Origin: a virus
Length of the DNA stretch: 41,750 bases
Direction: 5' to 3' (one strand)
Virus record (IMG/VR): IMGVR_UViG_3300026510_000005
Coordinates: 1 to 41,750 of that record
Below are positions 26,335 through 33,956 of this stretch, piece by piece. The notes below the pieces were generated by a model that worked only from the letters and a program-made list of their open reading frames with translations, was not told the DNA's origin and did not search any database. The position numbers and the translations under genes are program-made. Each line of letters starts with the position of its first letter. Positions within the stretch are counted from its first letter, which is position 1.

Positions 26335-27763
26335 ATTAACAAGTATAGCTAAGAAAGAGCTTATAGAGAAGATAGGTATATTACAACCTAACATTAAAGA
26401 TATAGATGATGGTTTAGCCAACTACTCTGATATATTAAAACGTATACTAGAAGACGAAGATACTTCTGTAGAGTTAGCGGAGAAAATTAGAGAGATAATG
26501 ATAGGTGATATAGTAGACCCTTTGAACGCTATACGTTTCCTTATCTCTGAAGGGCTATATAACAAAGAGACTAGTGAAGGTAAATTAGAAGAAGACTTTA
26601 AGATAAATGATGAAGAAGTAGGTATAAAATCTATTAAGATAAAAACATCTGGTAATCTAACAGGTTCTAATGCTGTTGAGTCAGCTAGAGCTTCTTTAGG
26701 TATACGTGAGAGTAAAAAGATTACTTTATTTACATCTGGTTTCTGGATAGCTATAGGTAATATAAGTAATATAGATATCATAGATTTTGAAAGACGTTTA
26801 ACAGAGATGTCTTTAGAAGTAAGAGAATCTATGTTAGGTTTAGAGTTTACATCAGATGTAAGTTTTTATACAGAGATCATTATGGACTTTGTAGAAGATC
26901 ATCTTATAGCTTCATCTTTAGATGTAGATAATGAAGAGATACGTAAATATATACTTATGGCTGATGTAGAGATGTTATACGGTGGAGTAATAGACGCTAT
27001 AAACCCTAGAGGTTTCACCAACTTCTTTAAATGCTCTAATGCGTTAACTGTAGTAGATAATACAGATGAGGAAGACGAGATAGGTGTAGCGGTCGGTGAG
27101 GTGTTAAAATGTGATGAAACATTTACAGCTAGGTTAAAAGCTACTAACTTACTTAAAGTAGCTAGTGATAAACTAAATAGTGAGCAAAGGTTAATATTAC
27201 TTGGTTCTAAGAACTCTACAGATATAGAGACATTAGCTAAATATAAAGAGAGTTTTAATATAGACGCTTCACCTATAACTATAGACGATGATGACATAAA
27301 GTTCTTTTTGATATTAAAAGATGCTAGTTTGTCCGATGTAGTACTAGCAGGTAAGTTCTGGAATGATAATATAGCTGAAGCTTTGAATAACTTATCTCTA
27401 GGTGATGATGATAAACTTAAGATAAATGCATATAAAAAATATTATACCGCTCAAGCACTAGCTATATATGCACCTTATATAGATAAGTTAATTCTATCTG
27501 ATGGTAGTGAGATAGATGATATGGGTAGTATCATAGGCGTACTAGCTGAGATAAGTGATAATGATGTATTATCTAAAGGTCTTTCGGAATACGTTAGTAA
27601 GTATATAGATAGTAGGATTATATCTATATATGCTGTACCTGAATTTACTTGTTCTAAATGTAATGAATCTTTCAGTAGTGAAGAAGCTAAAGAAGACTTT
27701 AAAGGTTTCATACCTATAAACTTGAGAAAGTATTTTTTTACACTTCTCACTCTCAGAGGGTAG
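26327..27763 (+). CDS. 478-aa protein with CxxC near end, upstream part of frameshift pair
   Basis: ATG 26327 overlaps the preceding stop. The protein is acidic and helical for most of its length. Near the C-terminus C442-S-K-C445 is followed by an acidic linker and INLRKYFF, a zinc-ribbon-like half site. Directly after Y-F-F the zero frame gives only TLLTLRG and a stop, while the -1 frame is open for another 157 residues. The two FF codons form a perfect slippery heptamer, T TTT TTT, at 27733-27739. This suggests that the 478-aa form is the termination product and that a 628-aa fusion is the second product. The CxxC plus a short aromatic end recalls T4 gp26-type baseplate hub assembly proteins, a weak inference. 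Confidence 0.65.
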   Translation: MIKLTSIAKKELIEKIGILQPNIKDIDDGLANYSDILKRILEDEDTSVELAEKIREIMIGDIVDPLNAIRFLISEGLYNKETSEGKLEEDFKINDEEVGIKSIKIKTSGNLTGSNAVESARASLGIRESKKITLFTSGFWIAIGNISNIDIIDFERRLTEMSLEVRESMLGLEFTSDVSFYTEIIMDFVEDHLIASSLDVDNEEIRKYILMADVEMLYGGVIDAINPRGFTNFFKCSNALTVVDNTDEEDEIGVAVGEVLKCDETFTARLKATNLLKVASDKLNSEQRLILLGSKNSTDIETLAKYKESFNIDASPITIDDDDIKFFLILKDASLSDVVLAGKFWNDNIAEALNNLSLGDDDKLKINAYKKYYTAQALAIYAPYIDKLILSDGSEIDDMGSIIGVLAEISDNDVLSKGLSEYVSKYIDSRIISIYAVPEFTCSKCNESFSSEEAKEDFKGFIPINLRKYFFTLLTLRG

Positions 27764-27781
27764 ATGGTACATCTAAAGTGT
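27733..27781 (+). promoter_or_regulatory. Candidate -1 ribosomal frameshift signal
   Basis: T TTT TTT at 27733-27739 has both TTT codons in the zero frame. Directly after it ACACTT (27740-27745) pairs with AAGTGT (27776-27781), enclosing an inner hairpin TAGATG-GTA-CATCTA (27761-27775). The spacer to the outer stem is zero, shorter than usual, so the exact stimulator is uncertain. A -1 shift at the second TTT continues as YTSHSQRVDGTSKVS into the next frame. A one-base sequencing loss in the T run would look the same. Confidence 0.5.
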
Positions 27782-28212
27782 CTACGTTAATATCTTACTT
27801 TGGTACTCGTGAAAACGCTACTAAAGATATCATGGATAATTTAACAGTAGACACTACTTTATCTACATCACTAGAGGGTGAGGAATATAAAAGATATATA
27901 TTATATAAAAGTACAGGAGTGGGTATTAACGATGAGATAGATGGTGATATAAAAGAGAAGCTATTTACATCTTTAGCTTACGAAGATTTATATAGTAATA
28001 AACCTAACAAGCTATATAATATTATAGAAGAGTATGCACAAGCAGGTATATTATCTCTATTCGGTATAAGTTTAGATAAGTTCTTAGAATTATCACATAT
28101 GGACTCTAAGATATTAGTAGAGTCTGCTATGCGTATGAATAAGGAAGCTACTGAGACTGAAGAAGATATGTTAAAGAAACTAAAACTAGGTAAGGATGGT
28201 AAAGATGGTTGA
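27778..28212 (+). CDS. Downstream (-1 frame) part of frameshifted protein
   Basis: The frame is -1 relative to the 478-aa gene and open from 27739 without a stop. The first possible start in it is GTG 27778, which has only a distant GAGGG and no good ribosome site. Residues from the GTG read (V)STLISYFGTRENATKDIMDN and continue as a helical domain (about 70-120: YAQAGILSLFGISLDKFLEL) ending in a lysine/glycine-rich tail. It is most easily explained as the C-terminal domain of a 628-aa fusion made by frameshifting, or as a gene separated from its N-terminus by a one-base error. Independent start from GTG is possible but poor. Confidence 0.55.
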   Translation: MSTLISYFGTRENATKDIMDNLTVDTTLSTSLEGEEYKRYILYKSTGVGINDEIDGDIKEKLFTSLAYEDLYSNKPNKLYNIIEEYAQAGILSLFGISLDKFLELSHMDSKILVESAMRMNKEATETEEDMLKKLKLGKDGKDG

Positions 28213-28855
28213 ATCGTATAATATATACATAGATATAGATTCTATACTAGACTTTAGATTAAAAGTTATAGAGACATTAGGTTTTAACATAATACCTCTT
28301 ATAGAGTCTAAGGATTGGTTTAACAGAATTGCTGACTCTATACTAGGTATAGATGATGTCTTTATTAGTAATATAATAGAGTCAGATAGAAAAGGTATGT
28401 TTACTTACTGTTTAAGGACTGATATAAAAGATATAATAGCTGAAGCCTATAAAGATGCTTATAACTATGGTATAAGTATAGATGAAGACATCTATATAAA
28501 CATAGACATAGATATGAAGGGTATAGTGTTAGAACCTGAATCTAAAGAATTATTCCTTAGGTCTTTAGGTATAATGATACCTAGTACTATGAATATAGAG
28601 CTAATAGACTCTTTTAAACCTAGTAAGTACCAATCTATAATAATGTATAACTCTAATAGTTTCATAGATACACTCATGGCTTTAGATATTAACTATATGG
28701 ATAAGAAGTTATATACACCTATGCTTACCTATATGGCTGTTAGTGGGTTGAACGTTAAAGAAGTAATAGAGAGTCTGGAGGAGATAACATCTGTATTTAT
28801 AGATGTAACATATACAGATGTTAAATACTTCTCTGTGCCAGAAGTGATAAAATAA
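28205..28855 (+). CDS. Unknown acidic 216-aa protein
   Basis: I choose ATG 28205 (MVESYNIYIDIDSILDFRLK) because AAGGA lies nine bases upstream; a closer ATG at 28196 abuts that site. The start lies inside the end of the preceding frame, so it is coupled. The protein is rich in isoleucine, aspartate and tyrosine, with IYINIDIDMKGIVLEPESKE near residues 96-115. It is mixed alpha/beta with no membrane span. It is the last gene of the plus-strand unit that carries the frameshift pair. Function unknown; a virion or assembly role is suggested only by the unit. Confidence 0.55.
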   Translation: MVESYNIYIDIDSILDFRLKVIETLGFNIIPLIESKDWFNRIADSILGIDDVFISNIIESDRKGMFTYCLRTDIKDIIAEAYKDAYNYGISIDEDIYINIDIDMKGIVLEPESKELFLRSLGIMIPSTMNIELIDSFKPSKYQSIIMYNSNSFIDTLMALDINYMDKKLYTPMLTYMAVSGLNVKEVIESLEEITSVFIDVTYTDVKYFSVPEVIK

Positions 28856-28858
28856 AAA

Positions 28859-28890
28859 AATGATTAGATACTATATAGTATCTAATCATT
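28859..28890. terminator. Palindromic bidirectional terminator
   Basis: Arms AATGATTAGATAC and GTATCTAATCATT form a perfect 13-bp stem around a six-base loop between convergent genes. A-rich sequence precedes and T-rich sequence follows, so it can end transcripts from both sides. Confidence 0.75.
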
Positions 28891-29421
28891 ATTCTTTATT
28901 TCTCTTAACATTCTATCCCAGCCTTTTAATACTGTTCCTTTTTCAAACTCGTCTATATAATCATCTGCATCTGAGTATATATGTGTAGTCTTTAAAGACT
29001 CTGTGGATACACCTGTTGCAGCTTCTCTATATCTGAAGTTATGACTGAGTTTTCTATTACCTTGTATTAGTCTATCTGTATAAGGTAGGTCTAGGGTTTG
29101 TTTAACCAACCTTCTTCTAGTATATGGATTGACTCCCATGTATTCTCTCATACGTTTAGATAGCCTATCTAATCTTGTAGCTTTTATTAGGTGTATGGTT
29201 TCACCTTCATGTAGTGCTTCATCCAGTCTACTTACAGACCTTTTAGCTTCTCGTATACGTTCATCACTGTATCTATCATACCAATCTTTTAATAATGTAT
29301 TATTACCTACATCAAGATTCTCTCTTACATTACGTATGTAGTCTAAGTCTGACTGTGTACGGGAAGTGATATTTCTATCTTCTATCTTTCTAGCTAACCC
29401 ACTAACAGCTTCAACTCTCAT
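28882..29421 (-). CDS. Basic 179-aa protein coupled to beta-prime N
   Basis: ATG 29421 overlaps the end of the RNA polymerase beta-prime N gene by 11 bases, with GGAGGAAG upstream. The protein is rich in arginine and helical (MRVEAVSGLARKIEDRNITS onwards), with several R-R-x-L or K-R-M-R stretches near residues 105-130 that could bind nucleic acid. Coupling suggests a transcription accessory protein, possibly a polymerase partner. No family recognised. Its last 9 bases form an arm of the shared terminator. Confidence 0.55.
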   Translation of the reverse strand: MRVEAVSGLARKIEDRNITSRTQSDLDYIRNVRENLDVGNNTLLKDWYDRYSDERIREAKRSVSRLDEALHEGETIHLIKATRLDRLSKRMREYMGVNPYTRRRLVKQTLDLPYTDRLIQGNRKLSHNFRYREAATGVSTESLKTTHIYSDADDYIDEFEKGTVLKGWDRMLREIKNND

Positions 29422-30898
29422 ACTTCCTCCTTACCACTCTTAATTTATTGGCTATATTTAACGGTGCAGTAGGTCCTATCCATATTTTACCATATACACC
29501 ACCTGGTGATTTAGGGTCGTTCACGCTTGTGTATGGGTCTAATGGTTCGAACAAATCATATACATATTGTGATAGTGGTAAGAACGTATATAGTAAATCT
29601 CCATCATAATCCCAGTTAGGTAGTTTAGCTAATGCTGTGGATACCTCCATAGTATCATCGTTTATGTCGCTCTTTATCATACTCAGACGTAGTCTTAATA
29701 TAGAACCTGATAATAGACCTGGGTTACGACCTACTATTATACCTTGGTACCCTCTTCCATCATCTAGCCTAGTATTACTATTATTTATAATACTAGTCAT
29801 GATATCGTATATCTCTTGGTCAAACTTTACTTTAGCATCACGTATCTTCTTATGTGTTCTCCTTAGAGACATCTTTCTTAGTAATACGTTAGCTATGTGT
29901 AACCTAAACATGACTATAGAGTTTCTATAAGGCATATGTACTTCTCTTATATCTGTAATAAGATTACTAGGTATACATACGTTCCTGCTAGAGAAATCTA
30001 GTTTACTAGACATACCCATCTTTCTACCTACTCCTGGCTTACCAGATATCAGGTCTTTAACATGTACAGTGTATATACAACTGCTCTTATAGTTAACAGA
30101 AGCCATCTGGTTCAGCATTGCGTTTTCGTCTTTAGGATTATCTACATATCCTAATAGTAAGTTACGTATAGCATTAAAGGTAGGAGTGATCTTATTATTA
30201 CCAGAAGCACCTGTCTTATATACTAGCTTACCATTTATTATAGGTATATAGCTAGTATGTACTTTATTACTATCTAGACTATCTAAGAACTCTATAATCT
30301 CTCTACCTGCATTTCCGCCTTTTATCTCAGCTATCACTCTAGATATCTTTATAAAGTTCCTACTGAAATATCGGAAGTTACGCTCATAACCTTTTAAAGA
30401 TGTGATTCTATCTATAATCAACTGATCTACTGTAGACATAGCAGAGTTCTTTCTAGCTGATGCAGATGATAGATAGTTTAATACACTGAACTTCTTACCA
30501 CTACAAGGTGTATCATCGTTTTCTTTCTCTACACCTTCTTTTCTTTTATTCCCCATTACCTTAGTGTCTACGAAAGCATATATAGCAGGGTTAATAAACT
30601 TAACACCTTTTACTTTAGACTTAAACCATGTAGTGGGTGATAGATCACTGTTATCCGCTCTTTGTACTTCACTCCCACATGTGTTACATATACTACCTAA
30701 CTTCCAACCACCTCTAGTAGTACGACATTTACATTCAGGTACTGCTGTAAGTGTAGGATCTATCTCTGTTAGCATAAGTTTCTCTAGTACGTTAAGGTGT
30801 TTAGTCTTCTCTACTATATCGTACTCGTTTACCACTATCTTATATCTACTATCTTTAAATTCTTTATCTAAATCTAAAGATATCATAATGTTACCCAT
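29411..30898 (-). CDS. RNA polymerase beta-prime, N-terminal piece (495 aa)
   Basis: C56-x-C58 and C71-x-x-C74 with a K-x-G between (ECKCRTTRGGWKLGSICNTC) match the N-terminal zinc site of bacterial beta-prime. N428-W-D430-Y-D432-G-D434 is the catalytic NADFDGD loop with A and F replaced by W and Y; the three aspartates that hold the magnesium ions are kept. FLPLSQ follows, as VPLS does in bacteria. At 495 residues the protein ends about 60 residues after the active site, as expected for a split beta-prime. It pairs with the C-terminal piece at 23798-25015. ATG 30898 has AAAAGGATT upstream and an early-type promoter motif 26 bases before it. The enzyme would transcribe phage genes without host polymerase. 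Confidence 0.8.
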   Translation of the reverse strand: MGNIMISLDLDKEFKDSRYKIVVNEYDIVEKTKHLNVLEKLMLTEIDPTLTAVPECKCRTTRGGWKLGSICNTCGSEVQRADNSDLSPTTWFKSKVKGVKFINPAIYAFVDTKVMGNKRKEGVEKENDDTPCSGKKFSVLNYLSSASARKNSAMSTVDQLIIDRITSLKGYERNFRYFSRNFIKISRVIAEIKGGNAGREIIEFLDSLDSNKVHTSYIPIINGKLVYKTGASGNNKITPTFNAIRNLLLGYVDNPKDENAMLNQMASVNYKSSCIYTVHVKDLISGKPGVGRKMGMSSKLDFSSRNVCIPSNLITDIREVHMPYRNSIVMFRLHIANVLLRKMSLRRTHKKIRDAKVKFDQEIYDIMTSIINNSNTRLDDGRGYQGIIVGRNPGLLSGSILRLRLSMIKSDINDDTMEVSTALAKLPNWDYDGDLLYTFLPLSQYVYDLFEPLDPYTSVNDPKSPGGVYGKIWIGPTAPLNIANKLRVVRRKYES

Positions 30899-30924
30899 AT
30901 CTAATCCTTTTATATTAATAGCTA

Positions 30925-30942
30925 CATAATAATAATATACAA
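30925..30942 (-). promoter_or_regulatory. Early-type promoter motif, copy 3
   Basis: The minus-strand sequence TTGTATATTATTATTATG fits TTRTATATTATWWKDRTG. It ends 26 bases before the start codon of the RNA polymerase beta-prime N gene. It is the least exact of the four copies. Confidence 0.4.
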
Positions 30943-31004
30943 ATAAAAATACTTTAGCGTATAAGATAATGGGTGGTATGGGTAGTGTATAAGGGTAGGG
31001 GGAG

Positions 31005-31110
31005 ATAATGTCTTTAAGGTACCGTTACGTTCGTTTAAACACTACACACGCTACGCTTCAGTAGTGTTTGTAGAAAGGGTATGTATAGATGCTGTTGATA
31101 GTGTAATGTT
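31005..31110 (-). repeat. Conserved noncoding element, copy 2
   Basis: This has the plus-strand core GATAATGTCTTTAAGGTACC, then CTTCAGTAGTGT, TGTAGAAA, and a GATGCTGTTGATAGTGTAAT block, in the same order as copy 1 (9231-9350). Arms AAACACTAC (31037-31045) and GTAGTGTTT (31061-31069) form a perfect nine-bp stem with a 15-base loop. It lies between the Rep-like gene and the beta-prime N promoter. The end of the Rep-like gene has no other clear terminator, so this hairpin may serve, but it lacks a U-run. Confidence 0.55.
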
Positions 31111-32116
31111 AAGTATATAAATTATCTATGATTACATCTTCTACATCTCTTAACCATTCTTCGTCTATCATATACTTATTTAACTTAGGGAACATTTTCT
31201 TTCTTCTTTTATAATATGAAGTATCAGACAGATGATTCCCTCTATCGTCGTATCTTAAATCATGTAGATAGTTATCCATAACCCTCTTACTAATATTTCT
31301 ATTCCCAAATTTCATTATTCTAAACCTCTCTATAAATTCTTTTAACTTATTAGAGTCTATATTCCCATCAACAAGTATAAAATCTATACCTTTCTTATAT
31401 AGCTTATACTCTATACGTATTATATCAATATCCAAGTTATTCTTATATTTCTTATCATACATACCTATTACAATCTGATTAGTAGAACGTGCTCTATCGT
31501 TAACAAAATTACCATCCTGTATAATTCTGGATTTAGAATAACGATTTCTCTCACGTACTTCTAAAGCATACCAAGATCTATATAAACCGTTTTCTTTTAT
31601 AATATCATATTTAAAGAAGTCCTCATCTATTATATCTACTGCTATCTCTAAACGCATATGGTCCATATGTAAGCCATATCTATCTATATGACTAAATACC
31701 ATATCTCTCATATCTCTTCTATAATAAGTTATATCATTTATAGAACCATCATAATCATACTGTGTTAAACCTATGAATTCAAAGATTATATAATATTCAT
31801 TATTCTCTCTACGTATCTTATAGGAAAAAGCCCTAGTACCATAATGTTCTACTCTGAATACACTACTTGTTAGATAACTCTCTATTAACAGAGGAGTTTT
31901 AAAGAGATGTTCTGGTAGTTTAGATATATCTAGATCTTCCATAGGTTTAGTAAGTTCCCTCTCTAGAACAAACCTAGTAGTGTATATATCAAATGTGCCT
32001 ATATCTACATTATCTTCTATATACGTAAGTATAGATCTTACTTCTTCTATAGTATCTAACCTTACTTTAAATTCATGTGTGTCTATATTTATATTATGTA
32101 TATTTGCGTGTTCCAT
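31109..32116 (-). CDS. Rep-like protein resembling rolling-circle initiators (335 aa)
   Basis: ATG 32116 has AAGGG about 11 bases upstream. Two blocks resemble the replication-initiation-factor (Rep_trans, PF02486-like) pattern: MRLEIAVD at 154-161, where these proteins have TRxDxAxD, and GMYDKK at 218-223 followed by IIRIEYKL at 232-239, where they have YDKxxE...RxExxL. These proteins nick a plasmid or filamentous-phage origin with a tyrosine; I cannot pick that tyrosine with confidence. The C-terminus is basic (YYKRRKKMFPKLNK). The gene stands alone next to 600 bp of hairpin- and iteron-bearing noncoding DNA, as in small plasmid replicons. It could be an acquired plasmid gene or an unrelated phage protein. 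Confidence 0.45.
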   Translation of the reverse strand: MEHANIHNINIDTHEFKVRLDTIEEVRSILTYIEDNVDIGTFDIYTTRFVLERELTKPMEDLDISKLPEHLFKTPLLIESYLTSSVFRVEHYGTRAFSYKIRRENNEYYIIFEFIGLTQYDYDGSINDITYYRRDMRDMVFSHIDRYGLHMDHMRLEIAVDIIDEDFFKYDIIKENGLYRSWYALEVRERNRYSKSRIIQDGNFVNDRARSTNQIVIGMYDKKYKNNLDIDIIRIEYKLYKKGIDFILVDGNIDSNKLKEFIERFRIMKFGNRNISKRVMDNYLHDLRYDDRGNHLSDTSYYKRRKKMFPKLNKYMIDEEWLRDVEDVIIDNLYT

Positions 32117-32273
32117 ATTATTAAACCCTTATACGTTTTATATTCATACATATCTGTAAATATAAAAAATATTTATAGGGTCAAATATGTATACGAAAAA
32201 GGGTTCTAAAATAGGGTCTAATTTAGCACTAATTCTCCCCTGTGTATATTACAGCAACCTAGACAACAATCTC

Positions 32274-32316
32274 AAATCCTCGCAAACCCCCAGCACAGCG
32301 TGCTTTGCGAGGATTT
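32274..32316. repeat. Hairpin with C-rich bulge
   Basis: Outer arms AAATCCTCGCAA and TTGCGAGGATTT (12 bp) and inner arms AGCAC and GTGCT enclose an AGC loop. The left side carries an unpaired ACCCCC. The asymmetric bulge makes it unlike the terminators elsewhere in the window. It could be an extruded nick site or a structured RNA. Confidence 0.65.
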
Positions 32317-32345
32317 CAACACCTCCAATTTCTTGCAATCTCAAA

Positions 32346-32376
32346 AACACCAATAATTCGTCTAAAAATTGGTGTT
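32346..32376. repeat. Second inverted repeat near Rep-like gene
   Basis: AACACCAAT and ATTGGTGTT form a perfect nine-bp stem with a 13-base loop containing ATTCGTC. It is preceded by CAATCTCAAA, which also precedes the C-rich hairpin. Confidence 0.6.
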
Positions 32377-32391
32377 AATTTACACATATTT

Positions 32392-32470
32392 AAGTAGTAA
32401 TTCTAGTAGTAATTTAAGTAGTAATTCTAGTAGTAATTTAAGTAGTAATTCTAGTAGTAATTTAAGTAGT
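32392..32470. repeat. Tandem 24-bp iterons (3 copies plus partial)
   Basis: Each 24-bp unit is made of two 12-bp halves, AAGTAGTAATTC and TAGTAGTAATTT, so the array can be read as six copies of WAGTAGTAATTY followed by a partial AAGTAGT. The copies are exact. There are no spacers between them, so this is not a CRISPR array. Confidence 0.85.
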
Positions 32471-32707
32471 CTTTATCCTTCTTGTTGTTGTTATAGTAGT
32501 ATTAGTTATATCCTTCTACCTATGTGCGTTAGTGAGTGGAGTAAGCATGAGTAAGATTATTTATGTATAGTCTTCTATGTTAATGTGTAGCTATGGGTTT
32601 TTATTCCTTATATATATTTCTATACGATGGTTATATATAGTCATCGTGGTAAGTAAAAGTACATACTATGTATGAGTGTAGTGCTAAAAGTAAAAAAGAA
32701 AAACCTA

Positions 32708-32735
32708 CACACATTCCCTATGTAAGGGATGTGTG
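32708..32735 (-). terminator. Intrinsic terminator after 389-aa gene
   Basis: CACACA-TCCCT and AGGGA-TGTGTG pair with one bulged T and a five-base loop; the right arm lies in the gene's last codons. The minus-strand transcript then enters a U-rich run. Confidence 0.6.
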
Positions 32736-33887
32736 CATGACTAAGTGATCATATATAAACTTTTGTTTCATGTTTTGTTTTATAGCTAATGCTACAGCTA
32801 TAGCGTCGCCTTTTTCCACCAGCTGGATGAAGGCTTCTTCTCTTAGCGATAGATGTCCTGTTAGACATATAGCTAAGAGTTCTTCTTTAGTCCCATTCTC
32901 TAACATCTTTTTAAATACTTGATACTCTTTAGATTTTACAGAGGGATCTTTCTTAACGATTATAGCATTAATCATAGTATCATCTGTTTTATAGAACGGT
33001 AAGCGTCTAACGTTTAGCACTCTATATTTTTCATCTCTCTGTACAGCTGATAGTTTACTATCCTCTATTTGAGTATATAGCATATCTGTAGCTCGTGTGT
33101 TATCACTGTATGTGGTATAGTCCACCACAGCTTTTAATAACCCTTTATGGTTATTTATATAATGCACAATGGTCTTTGTGTATAGCTCTCTATCCGCTAT
33201 CTCACCTATAAGATATGAGAAAAATGCCTCTATCTTTTTAACCACTGTGTATTTTAACATATCTTCTAACTCTTTTGGAGTTAGATGTTCAAAGAGTAGA
33301 GACTTTCCATCCGAGGCATAGCCTTTTAAAGACGGTATGGTACCCATACCGTCTTCTTCGTAGTGGAATTTTATCATGGTTAAACACATGATGTCAACAT
33401 CTATGATGTGTCTATATACTCTTAACGGGCACCCTTTATAGATATATCTCGTATCGTCTATTATAGACATCATACACATATCTACTTCGCTGTTATATAA
33501 CTCCATGCATGCTAACGTAAGCTTAAGTTTACGGCTCTTTAGTATATAAGGTGTATGTCCGACGTATATTTTATTACGTACTATGTAACTCACAAGAGCC
33601 CGCTCCAATATATAAGAATTAACTTCATAATTACCTAACCAGTTTTCCACTGTCTTTATGTCTAAGTTAGATATAAAATCATATAGTTTTCTGGTATCCC
33701 TCCAATCCAAACATAAAGCAAACGCTCTAACTAGTAAGGGTTCAGATGTTTCTATAGCTGCATCTTGTTTATCTCCAAGGAGATATTCGTATGCTATAGC
33801 ATACTCCTCTATCACATGTTTGTCTTCATCAGACATACCGTCTACTCCACCTAACTTCTCTATGACTATTGCTTTATATTCATTCAT
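32718..33887 (-). CDS. Unknown 389-aa helical protein with early-type promoter
   Basis: ATG 33887 has AAGGGATAAGAG upstream. The protein starts MNEYKAIVIEKLGGVDGMSD and is helical throughout, with repeated patterns of hydrophobic residues that suggest helical-repeat (HEAT/ankyrin-like) structure, for example LLAICLTGHLSLREEAFIQL near residue 340. There is no membrane span. An early-type promoter lies 69 bases upstream and the third noncoding element behind it. It is a single-gene unit. Early timing plus unknown family makes a host-directed role possible, but this is inference. Confidence 0.6.
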   Translation of the reverse strand: MNEYKAIVIEKLGGVDGMSDEDKHVIEEYAIAYEYLLGDKQDAAIETSEPLLVRAFALCLDWRDTRKLYDFISNLDIKTVENWLGNYEVNSYILERALVSYIVRNKIYVGHTPYILKSRKLKLTLACMELYNSEVDMCMMSIIDDTRYIYKGCPLRVYRHIIDVDIMCLTMIKFHYEEDGMGTIPSLKGYASDGKSLLFEHLTPKELEDMLKYTVVKKIEAFFSYLIGEIADRELYTKTIVHYINNHKGLLKAVVDYTTYSDNTRATDMLYTQIEDSKLSAVQRDEKYRVLNVRRLPFYKTDDTMINAIIVKKDPSVKSKEYQVFKKMLENGTKEELLAICLTGHLSLREEAFIQLVEKGDAIAVALAIKQNMKQKFIYDHLVMHTSLT

Positions 33888-33956
33888 CTCTTATCCCTTT
33901 AGTACTATAATTACATCTATACTAGGTTATATAATAACCAAACTCCGACCCTAAGC

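Larger units (their letters stand above)
32117..32717. other. 600-bp noncoding region with origin-like structure
   Basis: No convincing gene is present. The region holds a C-rich hairpin (32274-32316), a second hairpin (32346-32376), a 10-bp direct repeat CAATCTCAAA before each (32267-32276 and 32336-32345), three 24-bp iterons (32392-32463), and a further AT-loop hairpin with arms ACGATG/CATCGT (32624-32647). The part from 32230 to 32350 is visibly richer in C and G than its surroundings. Iterons plus hairpins beside a Rep-like gene suggest a replication origin, by inference. Confidence 0.5.

Noticed and set aside
28196-28204. ATG 28196 as start of the 216-aa gene
   Set aside because: The AAGGA site directly abuts it; ATG 28205 has the correct nine-base spacing.
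29540-29560. GGTTCGAAC as the T-arm of a tRNA
   Set aside because: It lies in the coding sequence of RNA polymerase beta-prime N, and no acceptor or anticodon arms can be formed around it.
32187-32378. Plus-strand 63-codon frame in the gap beside the Rep-like gene
   Set aside because: It runs through both hairpins, has no good ribosome site and its product is low in any recognisable structure.
32392-32470. Possible CRISPR array
   Set aside because: The 24-bp units follow each other with no spacers and have a 12-bp inner period, so they are iterons or a tandem repeat.
32369-32554. Plus-strand frame of serine, asparagine and leucine repeats
   Set aside because: It is a translation of the iterons and has no ribosome site.
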